NCBI GenBank assembly: GCA_014191855.1
Contig: BJHF01000032.1
Coordinates: 1 to 59,797, forward strand
DNA: 59,797 nt
DNA from: Deltaproteobacteria bacterium
Lineage (GTDB): Bacteria; Myxococcota_A; UBA796; SXON01
Direction of reading: 5' to 3'
The position numbers and the translations under genes were made by a program. The notes under the pieces were generated by a model. The model searched no databases, was not told the DNA's origin, and saw only the letters and a list, made by a program, of their open reading frames with translations. Shown here piece after piece: positions 16,884 through 25,982 of the stretch. Numbering within the stretch: the stretch's first letter is position 1; each line of letters opens with the position of its first letter.

Positions 16884-17791
16884 TCCTCGATTGCCACACC
16901 CACCTGGCGAGCCCCCACACGCTCCCAGAGCCCTTCTTCGCGGGGTGGGGCGAGAACATCCGGCGGTTGCTGCCGCCCGACCTCCCGGAGCGCCACCGGG
17001 CGAAGATCGCGGCTCGATATCGCCTGGAGCGGCCCGACCCGAGCGGCGACCAGCACGTTTCTGAGCTCAACGCCGCCGGCATCGACGCCGCCGTTTCCCT
17101 AATTGTGGACTTCGGCTTCGCGTTCCCCGAAGCCTTCCCGCCCCTCGAGGAGGTGTTCGCGCTCCACCACGCGATGGCGCTGCGCCATCCCGGCCGATTC
17201 TGGGTATTTGCAGGGATCGATCCCCGCCGCGGTTCGGCGGGGGTAGACCTCTTCGCCCGCTCCATCGCCAAATGGGGCGTTCGTGGCCTCAAGCTCTACC
17301 CGCCGTGTGGCTACTCGCCAAGCGATCCCGCCCTCGATCCCTACTACGACCTTTGCGCCCAACACAAGTTGCCCGTGCTCACGCACACCGGGCCCACCTC
17401 ACCCCGGCTGTCGTTCCAGCACACCCGGCCGATGGATGTCGAAGCTGCGGCGCAGCGCTTCCCCAACGTGAATTTCATCCTGGCCCACGGGGCCGTGGTG
17501 CACCGGGAAGATGCCGCGTTGCTCGCCGAGTACCGGCCCAACGTGTATGTCGATACCGCAGGGTTCCAGGTGGCCGTGAAGCGGGGAGAGTGGAACGACA
17601 CGCTGATGCGCTACAAACGACACGGCATCCTGCGAAAACTCCTCTTTGGCAGCGATTGGCCCATCCACGCCGAGCACGGACCGCTCTCGGGCTGGATGCC
17701 CCGGCTCACCGGCGAGCCGGGCCTCTTGACTGCGGCCGAACGCAGTTGGATCCTCGAAGACAACCACCGCGAACTCTGGAGCTGCACATGA
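16880..17791 (+). CDS. Metal-dependent amidohydrolase (amidohydrolase 2 family)
   Basis: A TIM-barrel hydrolase or decarboxylase of 303 residues. It opens MILDCHTHL with the HxH metal ligands (His6, His8), has a mid-barrel THTGPTSPRLSFQHTRP stretch, a second histidine motif FILAHGAVVHRED, and the late aspartate in LLFGSDWPIHAEHG. Family members hydrolyse C-N bonds or decarboxylate aromatic acids. Here, between a ligase and an acyl carrier protein, it probably prepares or releases the acyl substrate (inference). ATG 16880 overlaps the ligase stop, and its stop overlaps the ACP start (both ATGA). Confidence 0.88.
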   Translation: MILDCHTHLASPHTLPEPFFAGWGENIRRLLPPDLPERHRAKIAARYRLERPDPSGDQHVSELNAAGIDAAVSLIVDFGFAFPEAFPPLEEVFALHHAMALRHPGRFWVFAGIDPRRGSAGVDLFARSIAKWGVRGLKLYPPCGYSPSDPALDPYYDLCAQHKLPVLTHTGPTSPRLSFQHTRPMDVEAAAQRFPNVNFILAHGAVVHREDAALLAEYRPNVYVDTAGFQVAVKRGEWNDTLMRYKRHGILRKLLFGSDWPIHAEHGPLSGWMPRLTGEPGLLTAAERSWILEDNHRELWSCT

Positions 17792-18060
17792 CCCCCCAAC
17801 TCAGTCCCCCCGAACAGGTGGCCATCGTGCTCGGCCTCGTGTCGGTGTACGCGGGCCGGCAACTGCATGACAACACGGATTCCCGACGCCTCGGCTTCGC
17901 GGAGGTGGGGATCTCGTCGTTGGCTCTCGCTTCGGTGATCGTGGAGCTGGAGGATCGCCTCGGGCGTGAATTCGACTTCGAGGCCTTCGCCGGCGTAGAA
18001 ACCGTCGCGGATCTCCTGCGCGCGGTCGGGTTGCCCTCGGCGGATGGAGCCTCCCAATGA
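17788..18060 (+). CDS. Acyl carrier protein
   Basis: A 90-residue four-helix carrier protein. The attachment motif is EVGISSLALASVIVELEDRLG, with Ser44 at the phosphopantetheine position before Leu; GISSL replaces the classical DSL. It ends with the usual helix 4 region (ETVADLLRAVG). It sits between amidohydrolase and GNAT with ATGA overlaps on both sides, so it is made in step with them. It is expected to carry the acyl group activated by one of the ligases. This is a specialised carrier rather than the fatty-acid-synthesis ACP, since no fab genes are near. Confidence 0.88.
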   Translation: MTPQLSPPEQVAIVLGLVSVYAGRQLHDNTDSRRLGFAEVGISSLALASVIVELEDRLGREFDFEAFAGVETVADLLRAVGLPSADGASQ

Positions 18061-18485
18061 TCGCGATCAAGCTGGCCGAGACCGAAGCCGAGGTTCGGGC
18101 GACGCACCGCGTGATGGTGCAATTGCGCACCCACCTGGACGAAGAGGCCTACGCCGCCCAGGTGGCGCTGCAGCGCGCCCAGGACAACTACCACATCGTC
18201 GCGTTGTTCGACGACGGCGTGATCCGCGCCGTGGCCGGCTTCCGGCTCGCGACCGGGCTCGCGCTCGGGCACTACCTCTACGTCGATGATCTCGTCTCGG
18301 ACGCGACGGTTCGCTCCAAGGGCTACGGTGCCCAGTTGTTGGCGTGGATGGGCGCCTACGGGAAGGAGCACGGAGCCACCAGCGTGCACCTCGACTCCGG
18401 CGTGCAGCGCCACTCGGCGCACCGGTTCTACCTGCGCGAGCGGATGGACATCGTGTTCTACCACTTCCGCAAGGCCATCGACTGA
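18057..18485 (+). CDS. GNAT-family N-acyltransferase
   Basis: A 142-residue single GNAT domain. The acyl-donor loop is RSKGYGAQLL (residues 86-95), preceded by the beta strand GHYLYVDDLV, and the C-terminal RHSAHRFYLRERMD is typical of small-molecule acetyltransferases. Its immediate coupling to the acyl carrier protein gene suggests it may take its acyl group from the carrier protein rather than acetyl-CoA, as GNATs in some amide-forming clusters do (inference). ATG overlaps the ACP stop. Confidence 0.88.
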   Translation: MIAIKLAETEAEVRATHRVMVQLRTHLDEEAYAAQVALQRAQDNYHIVALFDDGVIRAVAGFRLATGLALGHYLYVDDLVSDATVRSKGYGAQLLAWMGAYGKEHGATSVHLDSGVQRHSAHRFYLRERMDIVFYHFRKAID

Positions 18486-19555
18486 GCCGGCGCACCGCGC
18501 TGTTTGAGGAGCATGTTGCGCTCGGCGCCGACATGAGCGCCTACGCTTGGGCGGGGATGGCGATGCCGTGGACGTACCCGACGTCGCTGGCCCAGGAACA
18601 AGCCGCCGTTCGACAGGCCGCCGGGCTCGCGGACGCCTCCCAGCTCCAAGTCCTGCGGGTGAGCGGAGGCGGCAGCGTGGACGTGCTCGAGCGCCTCTTC
18701 CCCCGCCCCATCCACGATATGCAGCCGCGAACCTGCCGGTTCAGCGTTGCGCTCTCCCGGTTTGGCCGCATCATCGACGATGCAATCCTGCTGCGCTTCG
18801 CGGAAACGGAGTTCTGGATCGTGCACGGCTGCGGTACGACGCTCGCGCAGATCCAGAAGCTGGGCGGCGACGTGGTGATCGAACCGTTGCAGGACAAACA
18901 CGTGTTGTCCGTCCAGGGGCCGCGAAGCCTTGCCGCCATCGCGCCGTTGACCGATGTCGAGCTGGGCGACCTGCCCCACCTGGCGCACCGCAGCCTGCGC
19001 CTCTCGGGGTGCCCCGTGGTGGTGTCCCGCACCGGGTTCACCGGCGAACGCGGCTATGAAGTGTACTGCGACGCCGCCGACGCCGTGCCCCTCTGGCGCG
19101 CGCTCCGTCAGGCTGGCGAGCCGGAGGGCTTGCTCCCGTACGGTTACCGCTGCATCGATCTGCTTCGGATTGAAGCCGGGTTTACGCTGTACCCCGCCGA
19201 TCTTGGCATGGCCTCCTCCATCTGGGAACTGGGGCTCGGCTGGCTGGTGAGTGGCAAGGAGGCCGACTTCGTGGGACGCGAGGCCGTCGAGCGTGCCCGA
19301 GGCCAGGAGTCCTCCCGCCTGGCGGGGATCCGCTATCCGGGGGAAACGCCGATGCCACGCGGCGCGGCCGTGCGGCTCGACGGCCGCGACGTTGGCGTGG
19401 TCACCTCCAGCGCCTACTCGCCGGCCCTGGAGGAGACGCTGTGCATCGCGAGGGTGCGGCGCGACGCGGAAGGGGTCCGGTTGTTACCGTTATCCTCCTT
19501 TCGGCACTCACTGACATCCAGCAGGTCCTATCTCGATTTATCTAAACACTCCTAA
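18482..19555 (+). CDS. GcvT-like folate-binding aminomethyltransferase homologue
   Basis: About 357 residues of the glycine-cleavage T-protein / YgfZ fold. Motifs: RRTALFEEHVALGA at the N-terminus, FGRIIDDAILLR with the conserved aspartate, VQGPRSL, and the folate loop GFTGERGYEVYC. Family homology begins before the first ATG (18533), so I propose a CTG start at 18482, overlapping the GNAT stop (CTGA) with AAGG seven bases upstream. No gcvH or gcvP is nearby, so it probably demethylates or formylates another substrate. The last 25 codons are Ser-rich and less GC-rich and may not be conserved. It is the last gene of the operon, 19 bp from the convergent kinase gene. Confidence 0.82.
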   Translation: MSRRTALFEEHVALGADMSAYAWAGMAMPWTYPTSLAQEQAAVRQAAGLADASQLQVLRVSGGGSVDVLERLFPRPIHDMQPRTCRFSVALSRFGRIIDDAILLRFAETEFWIVHGCGTTLAQIQKLGGDVVIEPLQDKHVLSVQGPRSLAAIAPLTDVELGDLPHLAHRSLRLSGCPVVVSRTGFTGERGYEVYCDAADAVPLWRALRQAGEPEGLLPYGYRCIDLLRIEAGFTLYPADLGMASSIWELGLGWLVSGKEADFVGREAVERARGQESSRLAGIRYPGETPMPRGAAVRLDGRDVGVVTSSAYSPALEETLCIARVRRDAEGVRLLPLSSFRHSLTSSRSYLDLSKHS

Positions 19556-19574
19556 CACCAACAACCTGCCCCCC

Positions 19575-22439
19575 TCACCGCTCCCGCTGCGCATCCTCCA
19601 AGCCGAGGCCCCAGACACGCCTGGCCCGCTCGATCAGCGCCTCCGCCGGCATGTCCAGCTCGTGAATGTCCCACAGGCGCGCGGTGCCATCCCAGCTCCC
19701 GCTCACCAACCAGTCGCCGTCGGGACCGAACTCCACAGAACTGACGCGCGAGGTGTGCCCGCGGAGCACGGCGACCGTTTCGCCAGTTCGCAAGTCCAAC
19801 AGCCACACGCCCCCGGAGAGTGTGGCGACCGCGACGCGATCGGTCGACACCGCGACGTCCACGACGTCTTCGGGGATCGAGACACAATGTGCGTCGATGC
19901 ACACTTCGCGGGGCAGCGCCGTCACCAGCGGACTTCCGCCGTTTCCGATGTCAACCGCCACCGCGTCGGGCACACGCCGGAGCTCGACCCAGGCCCCCCC
20001 CTCCGATGCCCAGACGCCGCCAAGGTTGTCGAGGATCACGGCGCGGCCGCCGTCTGGGCTGCTCGACCCATCGAAGGGACTCGGGCCCACCACCTGCGTG
20101 CTCACGTCGCCTTCCGGGAACGACACCGCCAACACGGCATCCCGGTAGTCGAGCGCCCATGCCCGCCCGCTGCTGAAATACCCGAGCCTTCGTAGGACGT
20201 GCCCCGCGGAGATCGACCGCGACGCATCGCCCGGCCCCAGGAACCGGCCGGGGGCGCCCATCGCGGCGCCAAGCAGCACCTCGTCGCTGAGGTAGGTGAC
20301 CGCCTTGGCCACGCCCTCACTCCAGTGCCAGCGACGAAGCGCGCGACCATCCGATAGGCGGCGTTCAACGATATCTCCGCTCCCTAGTGCCACCGCGAGC
20401 GCCTCGCCCGAAGGCGAGATCACCGCCTGAGAGAGCCCGGACCCGAAGTGGAGCGCCGCAGGGCGCGGTGTGGCCGCGACGCGCCAGAGCTGGAGCGTAT
20501 CGCCCAGGAGCAACACTTCACCCCGGTTGGAGGCGGGGAACATTCGGCTCACCCTCGCGGGGAGCGAGCCGACCCACGCATCCACGTCCGGATTCCAGAT
20601 CCGCGGCCCGCCGCTCTCGCCCAACGCGAGCACGAGCGCGGTTCCCGGCACCGACTGCAGCGCCACGACACTTCCGGAGAAGCCAGGCAGCAGCGCCCCC
20701 CACACGCCGGTGCGGGGCTCCAGCGCTTGCACGCCACCCTGCAACCACCCCACCAGCAGTCCGCCCGGATACCCAGAAACGGTGGACCACGCGGGGCGGT
20801 CTCCGAGGCGCAGCTCCGAGGTGGGCCCGCCTTGAGGATCGTAGCTCCGCAGCACACCGTCATCACACCCGACAAACAGCTCCCCGGCGGCCACCACGGT
20901 GGTTGAGCGCGTGGCCAGGCAGATCTTGAAGTCGAGGACGCCCCCGTCGGGGGTGAGGGAGCGCGCGTCGGCCCCTCGGGTAGCGAAGGCGTTCGTACCA
21001 TCGGACTGCGGTCGCCATCCCCCCCCGGGCACCACGGCGACTACCTTGCCGGCTTCGACCCACGCCATGGACTCCGCGGTAGCGACCAGCAGCCGTGGGC
21101 CGATCCAAACGGGCACCTCAACCACGGTGAGATCGAGGGAAGCACGGCGTTCAAGAGGATCAAGGGACCACAATTCCAGCTTGCCCGCGGCGTGGCACGC
21201 GAGCGTGGCCGTATCGCTCGAGAGCACGCCGGTGTGCCGACACGCTTCCGGCAAGGCCAGCTCCCACACCCGCTCGGCGTTGGTGTGGGCGGTTCCGGCC
21301 AGCACGCCGCGAGCTTCGGGGGAAGGCCCCAGGAGCAGGGCATGAGCCGCGAGCACGTGCGCCTCGGGAAGGCGATCGTCGGCAAGCGCGGCGAGGGCCT
21401 GCTGAGTCAGCGCGACCGCGAGGCTGGCCTCCGTTGCCGCACGTTCCTCTCCGCTGCGGTGAACGGCGTAGCCGACGACCGTGCCGAGCCCGACAAACGC
21501 GATGGCCCCGACGGCCAGCGGCGCGCGCCACGCCCGCACGAGCCGCGACAGGAGCTCCAACGGTTGGTACTCGTGGGCGTGAACCCGCCGGCCAGACAGC
21601 CAACGATCCAGGTCTGCGGCCAGCTCTGCGGCGCTTGGATACCTTGCCGCGGAGTCCGGCTGGAGGCTCCGGCGGGCGATGGCCACGAGCTCCCTCGGCG
21701 CCTCCGCGGGGAGCGTTTCCGGGTTCAGCGCGCGCCCTGTGTGCGGGGGCGGCTCTTCGCCGGCGAGGAGCTCGTGGAGCACCGCGCCCAGACAGTACAC
21801 GTCGGACGCGAAGCCCGCTGGAGCCCCGCGGGCCTGCTCCGGGCTCATGTAACGGGGGGTGCCTGAGACGTCGGGCTGCGCGTCTTCGTCGACGATGCGC
21901 CGCCAGTCCGCCATGGAATCATCGACGGGCCGGGCGAGGCCCCAGTCGGCGACCTGGGTTTCACCGAACTCGCCGACCATGATGTTCGAGGGCTTCAGAT
22001 CGCGGTGCACGATCCCCATCGAGTGGGCGTAGGCCACGGCCTGGCAGGCGGCGTGGAGGTGGGGCATCAACTGCAGCCGAGCGGCGAGATCGGGGCACGC
22101 CGCTACGCGCTCACGGAGCGTACGGCCGCGGATCAGCCGCATCGTGTACCAGTTCTGCCCGTCGGTTTCGCCGGCGTCGTACACCGCGACGATGCCCGGA
22201 TGCTCAAGTTGCGCCGTGATCCAGGCTTCGCGCGCCAGCCGGCCCGCCAGCTCCGGTGTGGCCGCCACCTTGAGCGCGACTTGGCGACGCAGGAGCGAGT
22301 CCCTCGCCGCGTACACCCGGCCCATCCCCCCCTGGCCGAGCAGCCCCTGCCGCTCGTAGCGAACCTCGCCCTGCTCGAACGAGCCCTCGACGCCCCCCCC
22401 GCCGTCGCTCGGCTCCGGCGAGCTATCCTCGTCGATCAC
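19575..22439 (-). CDS. Membrane Ser/Thr kinase with WD-type repeat domain
   Basis: A 954-residue Hanks-type kinase. Glycine loop GQGGMG (35-40), Lys57, HRDLKPSN (145-152) and SPEQARG are present; the magnesium motif is DWG (165-167) instead of DFG. One membrane helix lies at about 307-326. Residues 380-940 are a beta-propeller-like region, with a clear WD repeat near the end (RGHTSRVSSVEFGPDG, then SWDGTARLWDI). The kinase is thus cytoplasmic or juxtamembrane and the propeller senses or scaffolds. Start ATG 22439 overlaps the stop of the FHA gene upstream, so the pair is one operon. Confidence 0.93.
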   Translation of the reverse strand: MIDEDSSPEPSDGGGGVEGSFEQGEVRYERQGLLGQGGMGRVYAARDSLLRRQVALKVAATPELAGRLAREAWITAQLEHPGIVAVYDAGETDGQNWYTMRLIRGRTLRERVAACPDLAARLQLMPHLHAACQAVAYAHSMGIVHRDLKPSNIMVGEFGETQVADWGLARPVDDSMADWRRIVDEDAQPDVSGTPRYMSPEQARGAPAGFASDVYCLGAVLHELLAGEEPPPHTGRALNPETLPAEAPRELVAIARRSLQPDSAARYPSAAELAADLDRWLSGRRVHAHEYQPLELLSRLVRAWRAPLAVGAIAFVGLGTVVGYAVHRSGEERAATEASLAVALTQQALAALADDRLPEAHVLAAHALLLGPSPEARGVLAGTAHTNAERVWELALPEACRHTGVLSSDTATLACHAAGKLELWSLDPLERRASLDLTVVEVPVWIGPRLLVATAESMAWVEAGKVVAVVPGGGWRPQSDGTNAFATRGADARSLTPDGGVLDFKICLATRSTTVVAAGELFVGCDDGVLRSYDPQGGPTSELRLGDRPAWSTVSGYPGGLLVGWLQGGVQALEPRTGVWGALLPGFSGSVVALQSVPGTALVLALGESGGPRIWNPDVDAWVGSLPARVSRMFPASNRGEVLLLGDTLQLWRVAATPRPAALHFGSGLSQAVISPSGEALAVALGSGDIVERRLSDGRALRRWHWSEGVAKAVTYLSDEVLLGAAMGAPGRFLGPGDASRSISAGHVLRRLGYFSSGRAWALDYRDAVLAVSFPEGDVSTQVVGPSPFDGSSSPDGGRAVILDNLGGVWASEGGAWVELRRVPDAVAVDIGNGGSPLVTALPREVCIDAHCVSIPEDVVDVAVSTDRVAVATLSGGVWLLDLRTGETVAVLRGHTSRVSSVEFGPDGDWLVSGSWDGTARLWDIHELDMPAEALIERARRVWGLGLEDAQRER

Positions 22440-23332
22440 GTTCGATCCTGCACGCGATCCCCGTCGTGCAGAAACAGCTCCACGTTCCCAAAGCCATCCG
22501 AACGGATGAGATCCGGACGAACGCCGCCTTCGCGCAGCCGGCTCCGCAACCGCGAAAGTGTGACGTCGAGCTTGTGGCGCAGCAGGTGAACGTCATCCTC
22601 CTCGGGCCACAGCTCCCGGGAGAGCACTTCCCAGGGAACAGGTCCGGCGAACGCCACGACCTCGCTCAGCACGCGCGCGGCGAGCCCGCTCAGCGCCAAC
22701 GCCTCCCCCCCTTCCACGTACAGGTGCGCCGTGTCGAAGCGGGCCACGACGCGGAGGGATCGCGCCACGCCCCCATCCAGCCGCGTGGCGGTGCGCCCGG
22801 CCGCATCCAGCGCCAGCGCGACCGCGTGGAAGCGGCGACCGTCGATCTCCCAGGAGTCTCCCGGCTTTACGGGACGCGTGACGCCCGCCATGGAGAGGCA
22901 CCAACCTTCGCCATCCCCCCACAGGTGCGCGGGCGCATCGGGGACGAGCCGAGGCACCAGCTCGGGGCGCGGGCGGGTAAGCAGGCTACAAACACCCGTT
23001 ACCGCCACGCGGGGCAGGCCCTCGCCCTCCACGGCGAACACCGCCGCGGGCAGCGAAACCTCCTCCACCACCAGCGCCAACCCCTCCGCCAGCGTGATCT
23101 GCTGCCCCGCCTCCAGCACCACGGAAGGGACCGACTTGCCATCCACGGCGAAGCGCCCTCGCAGCGCCATCAACTTCAATTCCTGGCCGCGGAGGCTCAC
23201 CATCGCGTGCGCTTCGGACACCCGCGCGTCGGCGATCGGCAGGGCCGCCGACCACAGTCGACCGATCAGGTCTCCATGACCAAGCTCGGCGGTAGTGCCG
23301 CTGGTCAGGCGGAAGCGGACGTAGGCGCGCAC
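22436..23332 (-). CDS. FHA-like regulator with C-terminal winged helix
   Basis: A 298-residue protein. Residues 1-95 look like an FHA-type phosphothreonine-binding domain (GDLIGRLWSAALPIADARVSEAHAMV; R-S-H pattern). The middle is a beta-rich region. Residues about 205-290 resemble the OmpR/SARP winged-helix domain: a LSREL-W-EEDDVHLLRHKLDV helix pair, recognition helix LSRLRSRLREGG, and wing IRSDGFGNVEL. It precedes the kinase gene and overlaps it by four bases, so it is a likely partner that could turn phosphothreonine recognition into DNA binding. I see no signal peptide. Confidence 0.78.
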   Translation of the reverse strand: MRAYVRFRLTSGTTAELGHGDLIGRLWSAALPIADARVSEAHAMVSLRGQELKLMALRGRFAVDGKSVPSVVLEAGQQITLAEGLALVVEEVSLPAAVFAVEGEGLPRVAVTGVCSLLTRPRPELVPRLVPDAPAHLWGDGEGWCLSMAGVTRPVKPGDSWEIDGRRFHAVALALDAAGRTATRLDGGVARSLRVVARFDTAHLYVEGGEALALSGLAARVLSEVVAFAGPVPWEVLSRELWPEEDDVHLLRHKLDVTLSRLRSRLREGGVRPDLIRSDGFGNVELFLHDGDRVQDRT

Positions 23333-23527
23333 GCGCCTTGGCTATCCCGCGGAGGCGACCGCGGTGCGCCGCCACGCTCGCCCGACCACGGGACCGGGCG
23401 GCGCGCACCGCCCCTCGGGCTCGTACTCAGGCCGACGACGAAAAGCGCGGCATCTCTCGGCGTGAGCCGCGGTCGATGGCATTCCCGACGGGCCCCGAGG
23501 TAGACTGCGCCCTCACCCGGCGAACCC
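23333..23527. promoter_or_regulatory. Divergent region between FHA operon and small lipoprotein
   Basis: These 195 bp hold no gene I can support. They must contain the promoter of the leftward FHA-kinase operon and probably of the rightward lipoprotein. High GC hides any obvious -35/-10 elements. If the FHA/winged-helix protein autoregulates, its operator would be here. Confidence 0.4.
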
Positions 23528-23995
23528 ATGATCTTCGGCCGCACCCTCCTCCCGCTCATGCTGCTTGCCTGCGCGGATGCCGCCGTCGTCGAAGGCGACA
23601 AGAACAATGGCGGTCGCGACAGCGGCGAAGACACGGGAGACACAGGCCAGCCGGTATCGCTGGCGGGGGACTACGCCGGCCCGGTGGATGGACTCTACGC
23701 CTGGCAAGGCAACAAAGAAGCGTGCACCGGCGAGGCCACGCTCACCATCGCCGCAGACTACAGCTTCGTCGGCGAGGCGGCCTGCACCTCCGCAACCTGG
23801 GGACTGCTGGATGGCCCCCTGGCGGGTACCGTGGCCGACGGCGTCGTGACCGGTGCATGGACGGTGTATTTCAACCCCGACACCGTGGACCAGGAGCTCG
23901 TCGGCACCGTGGCAGACGGCACGTTCCTGGTTGAAACGGAGTACTCGAACAGCTACGGCTCGTTCTTCTCCACAATTACCCTCGCACTGGAGTGA
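23528..23995 (+). CDS. Small lipoprotein with DTGDTG tether
   Basis: A 155-residue lipoprotein. The signal peptide ends in the lipobox LMLLAC; the mature protein begins with an acidic tether (RDSGEDTGDTGQP) and then a compact beta-rich domain of about 110 residues with two cysteines (ACTGE and ACTSA) that could form a disulfide. No family is recognised. The 3' end overlaps the convergent phosphatase gene by 20 bp. Likely an outer-membrane or periplasmic surface protein. Confidence 0.75.
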   Translation: MIFGRTLLPLMLLACADAAVVEGDKNNGGRDSGEDTGDTGQPVSLAGDYAGPVDGLYAWQGNKEACTGEATLTIAADYSFVGEAACTSATWGLLDGPLAGTVADGVVTGAWTVYFNPDTVDQELVGTVADGTFLVETEYSNSYGSFFSTITLALE

Positions 23996-24701
23996 AGGTT
24001 CGCAGCTCCACGCGGCCTTCCTCGACGAACCCGTAAGTGCGATGCGTGATCCAGTCACCCGGGTTGAGCCACGTTCCGCCACCGATTTTTTCACAACACG
24101 GCGCGTGGGTGTGGCCGGTGACGACAAGCTGCGCGCCGCCGGCGATCCAGCGCTCCGCGAGTTCACGTTGTGCAGCCACCAACGCTGGATTCGGTGCGCC
24201 CGCGCCGAGCGGACCGGCCAAACGGTGGAGCAGATTCCAGGCGCCGACGGGGCCAAGCGCATCGAGCAAGCGGCCGAACCCGGAGCTGCGCAGGATCGCG
24301 TGAAAACCGCGGTACGTCCACGATTCGTCCACCTCGTCGCCGTGGGTGAACGACGCGCGTAGCCCCTCTATCGGCACGTCAACCCGAACGCCGACGCGCG
24401 CCGGGTTGGGCGCTGCGGTGACGACGATCGCCGAGGGGTCAAACCCCCGCTGCAGCAAGTGGGCCGGCAGCCCCCAGTCGTGATTTCCCGGGAGCACGAC
24501 GAGCTTCCGGCCCCGCAGCGCCTCGATCACCGGTTGGTACGCCGGGAAGGGGGTGCCGTTCGGGGCCCAGAAGGCGTGGAAGATATCGCCGGCCAGCACC
24601 AGGGTATCGGTTTGGACCGCGGACAAGAGCCCGAGGAAGGCCTGCTGCGTGAGCGAATCGGGACCGTCGCAGTGGACGTCGCTGACGATCAGGGTGGCCA
24701 T
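23976..24701 (-). CDS. LpxH-like metallophosphoesterase
   Basis: A 241-residue calcineurin-like phosphoesterase with the full metal-site series: SDVH, GDIFH, GNHDW, HGDEVD and GHTH. Order and size match UDP-2,3-diacylglucosamine pyrophosphatase (lipid A synthesis). The GDIFH motif where LpxH has GDLFE/D, and the lack of other lpx genes nearby, leave room for a different phosphoester substrate. It is divergent from rarA with a gap of only 21 bp. Confidence 0.8.
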   Translation of the reverse strand: MATLIVSDVHCDGPDSLTQQAFLGLLSAVQTDTLVLAGDIFHAFWAPNGTPFPAYQPVIEALRGRKLVVLPGNHDWGLPAHLLQRGFDPSAIVVTAAPNPARVGVRVDVPIEGLRASFTHGDEVDESWTYRGFHAILRSSGFGRLLDALGPVGAWNLLHRLAGPLGAGAPNPALVAAQRELAERWIAGGAQLVVTGHTHAPCCEKIGGGTWLNPGDWITHRTYGFVEEGRVELRTFTPVRG

Positions 24702-24722
24702 CGGGGGTTAGGCGCTATCCCG

Positions 24723-25982
24723 ATGGCCGACGCTCGCCCGCCCCTCGCCGAACGGATGCGCCCACGCACGCTGGACGAGATCGTCGGACAGGAGAAGCTG
24801 CTCGCCGCCAACGCCCCGTTTCGGCGGGCACTGGGCGCCGGGAAGCTGCGTTCGTTGTTGTTGTGGGGGCCGCCGGGTTGCGGCAAGACCACCCTCGCTC
24901 GGGTGCTGGCGGACGCGGTCGGCTTTCGGCTCGTCGGGCTCTCCGCCGTGCTCAGCGGCGTAAAAGAGCTGAAGGACATCCTCGATCAACGGCCAACGCT
25001 GGACGCGCGGCCCCTCTGCCTGTTCGTCGACGAGATCCACCGCTGGAACAAAGCACAGCAGGATGCGCTGTTGCCCCACGTCGAGAGCGGCGCGGTCACC
25101 CTCGTGGGCGCCACAACCGAGAACCCCGCGTTTCACCTGATTCCAGCGCTTCGGTCCCGCTGCGAGCTCCTGATCCTGGAGCCCGTGCGCCCGGAAGCGA
25201 TCCGCGCGCTGCTCGGTCGGGCCGTCGCCGACTCGGAGCGCGGGCTGCCCTCCGGCGCCGAGGTGAACGACGACGCCCTCGACGCCATCGCGCGCGCCAC
25301 CGATGGCGACGCCCGGCGCGCCCTGTCGATGCTGGAGCGCCTCGCGGATCGTGGCCCCGTAACCGTCGAAGCCATGAAGGCTGCCGGGAACGTTATCCTC
25401 CACGATCGCGACGGCGACGCGCACTACGACGTCGTGAGCGCGTTCATCAAGTCGATGCGCGGATCCCACGCCGATGGCGCGTTGTACTGGATGGCGCGGA
25501 TGCTGGAAGGCGGCGAAGATCCGGTGTTCGTGGCTCGGCGCATGGTCATCTTCGCGAGCGAGGACATCGGCAACGCCGACCCGCGCGCGCTCCAGGTGGC
25601 AGTGGCCGCGATGGAGGGCTGCGCGAGAATCGGGATGCCCGAAGCGCGGATCCTGCTCGGTCAGGCGTGTACGTTCCTGGCCACCTCGCCGAAGTCGAAC
25701 GCGTCGTATCGGGCGATCGACGCGGCGATCGCGGCGGTGAAGGAGACCGGTGCGCTGCCGGTGCCGATGCACCTGCGAAACGCGCCGACCGGGCTCGCGA
25801 AAGCCATGGGCCACGGGGCGGCCTACCTGTACCCCCACGACCATCCGGACCACATCGTGGCGCAGGCGTACCTGCCTGAAGCGCTCAGTGATCGTGTGTT
25901 CTACACCCCGACCAACCAAGGGGTGGAGAAGACGATCGGCGAGCGGCTGGCGTGGTGGAAGCGCCGGCTGGCGGAGCGGTAG
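24723..25982 (+). CDS. rarA: Replication-associated recombination protein A (RarA/MgsA)
   Basis: AAA+ ATPase acting at stalled replication forks. ATG 24723 ([23 protein letters not shown]) gives 419 residues, the family length. Walker A is GPPGCGKT (49-56), Walker B LFVDEIH (100-106), sensor 1 GATTENP, and the arginine/sensor-2 region [12 protein letters not shown]. The C-terminal tetramerisation domain is intact, including [12 protein letters not shown] and [18 protein letters not shown]. Upstream in-frame codons are antisense to the neighbouring phosphatase and are not counted. Confidence 0.96.
   Translation: MADARPPLAERMRPRTLDEIVGQEKLLAANAPFRRALGAGKLRSLLLWGPPGCGKTTLARVLADAVGFRLVGLSAVLSGVKELKDILDQRPTLDARPLCLFVDEIHRWNKAQQDALLPHVESGAVTLVGATTENPAFHLIPALRSRCELLILEPVRPEAIRALLGRAVADSERGLPSGAEVNDDALDAIARATDGDARRALSMLERLADRGPVTVEAMKAAGNVILHDRDGDAHYDVVSAFIKSMRGSHADGALYWMARMLEGGEDPVFVARRMVIFASEDIGNADPRALQVAVAAMEGCARIGMPEARILLGQACTFLATSPKSNASYRAIDAAIAAVKETGALPVPMHLRNAPTGLAKAMGHGAAYLYPHDHPDHIVAQAYLPEALSDRVFYTPTNQGVEKTIGERLAWWKRRLAER

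Noticed and set aside
10379..19555. Exosortase / PEP-CTERM gene cluster
   Set aside because: The hydrolase halves and ligases resemble associated families, but no exosortase, PEP-CTERM proteins or polysaccharide genes are present.
18482..19555. GcvT of a glycine cleavage system
   Set aside because: No gcvH or gcvP is nearby and the gene is embedded by overlap in an ACP/GNAT operon, so a housekeeping role is not supported.
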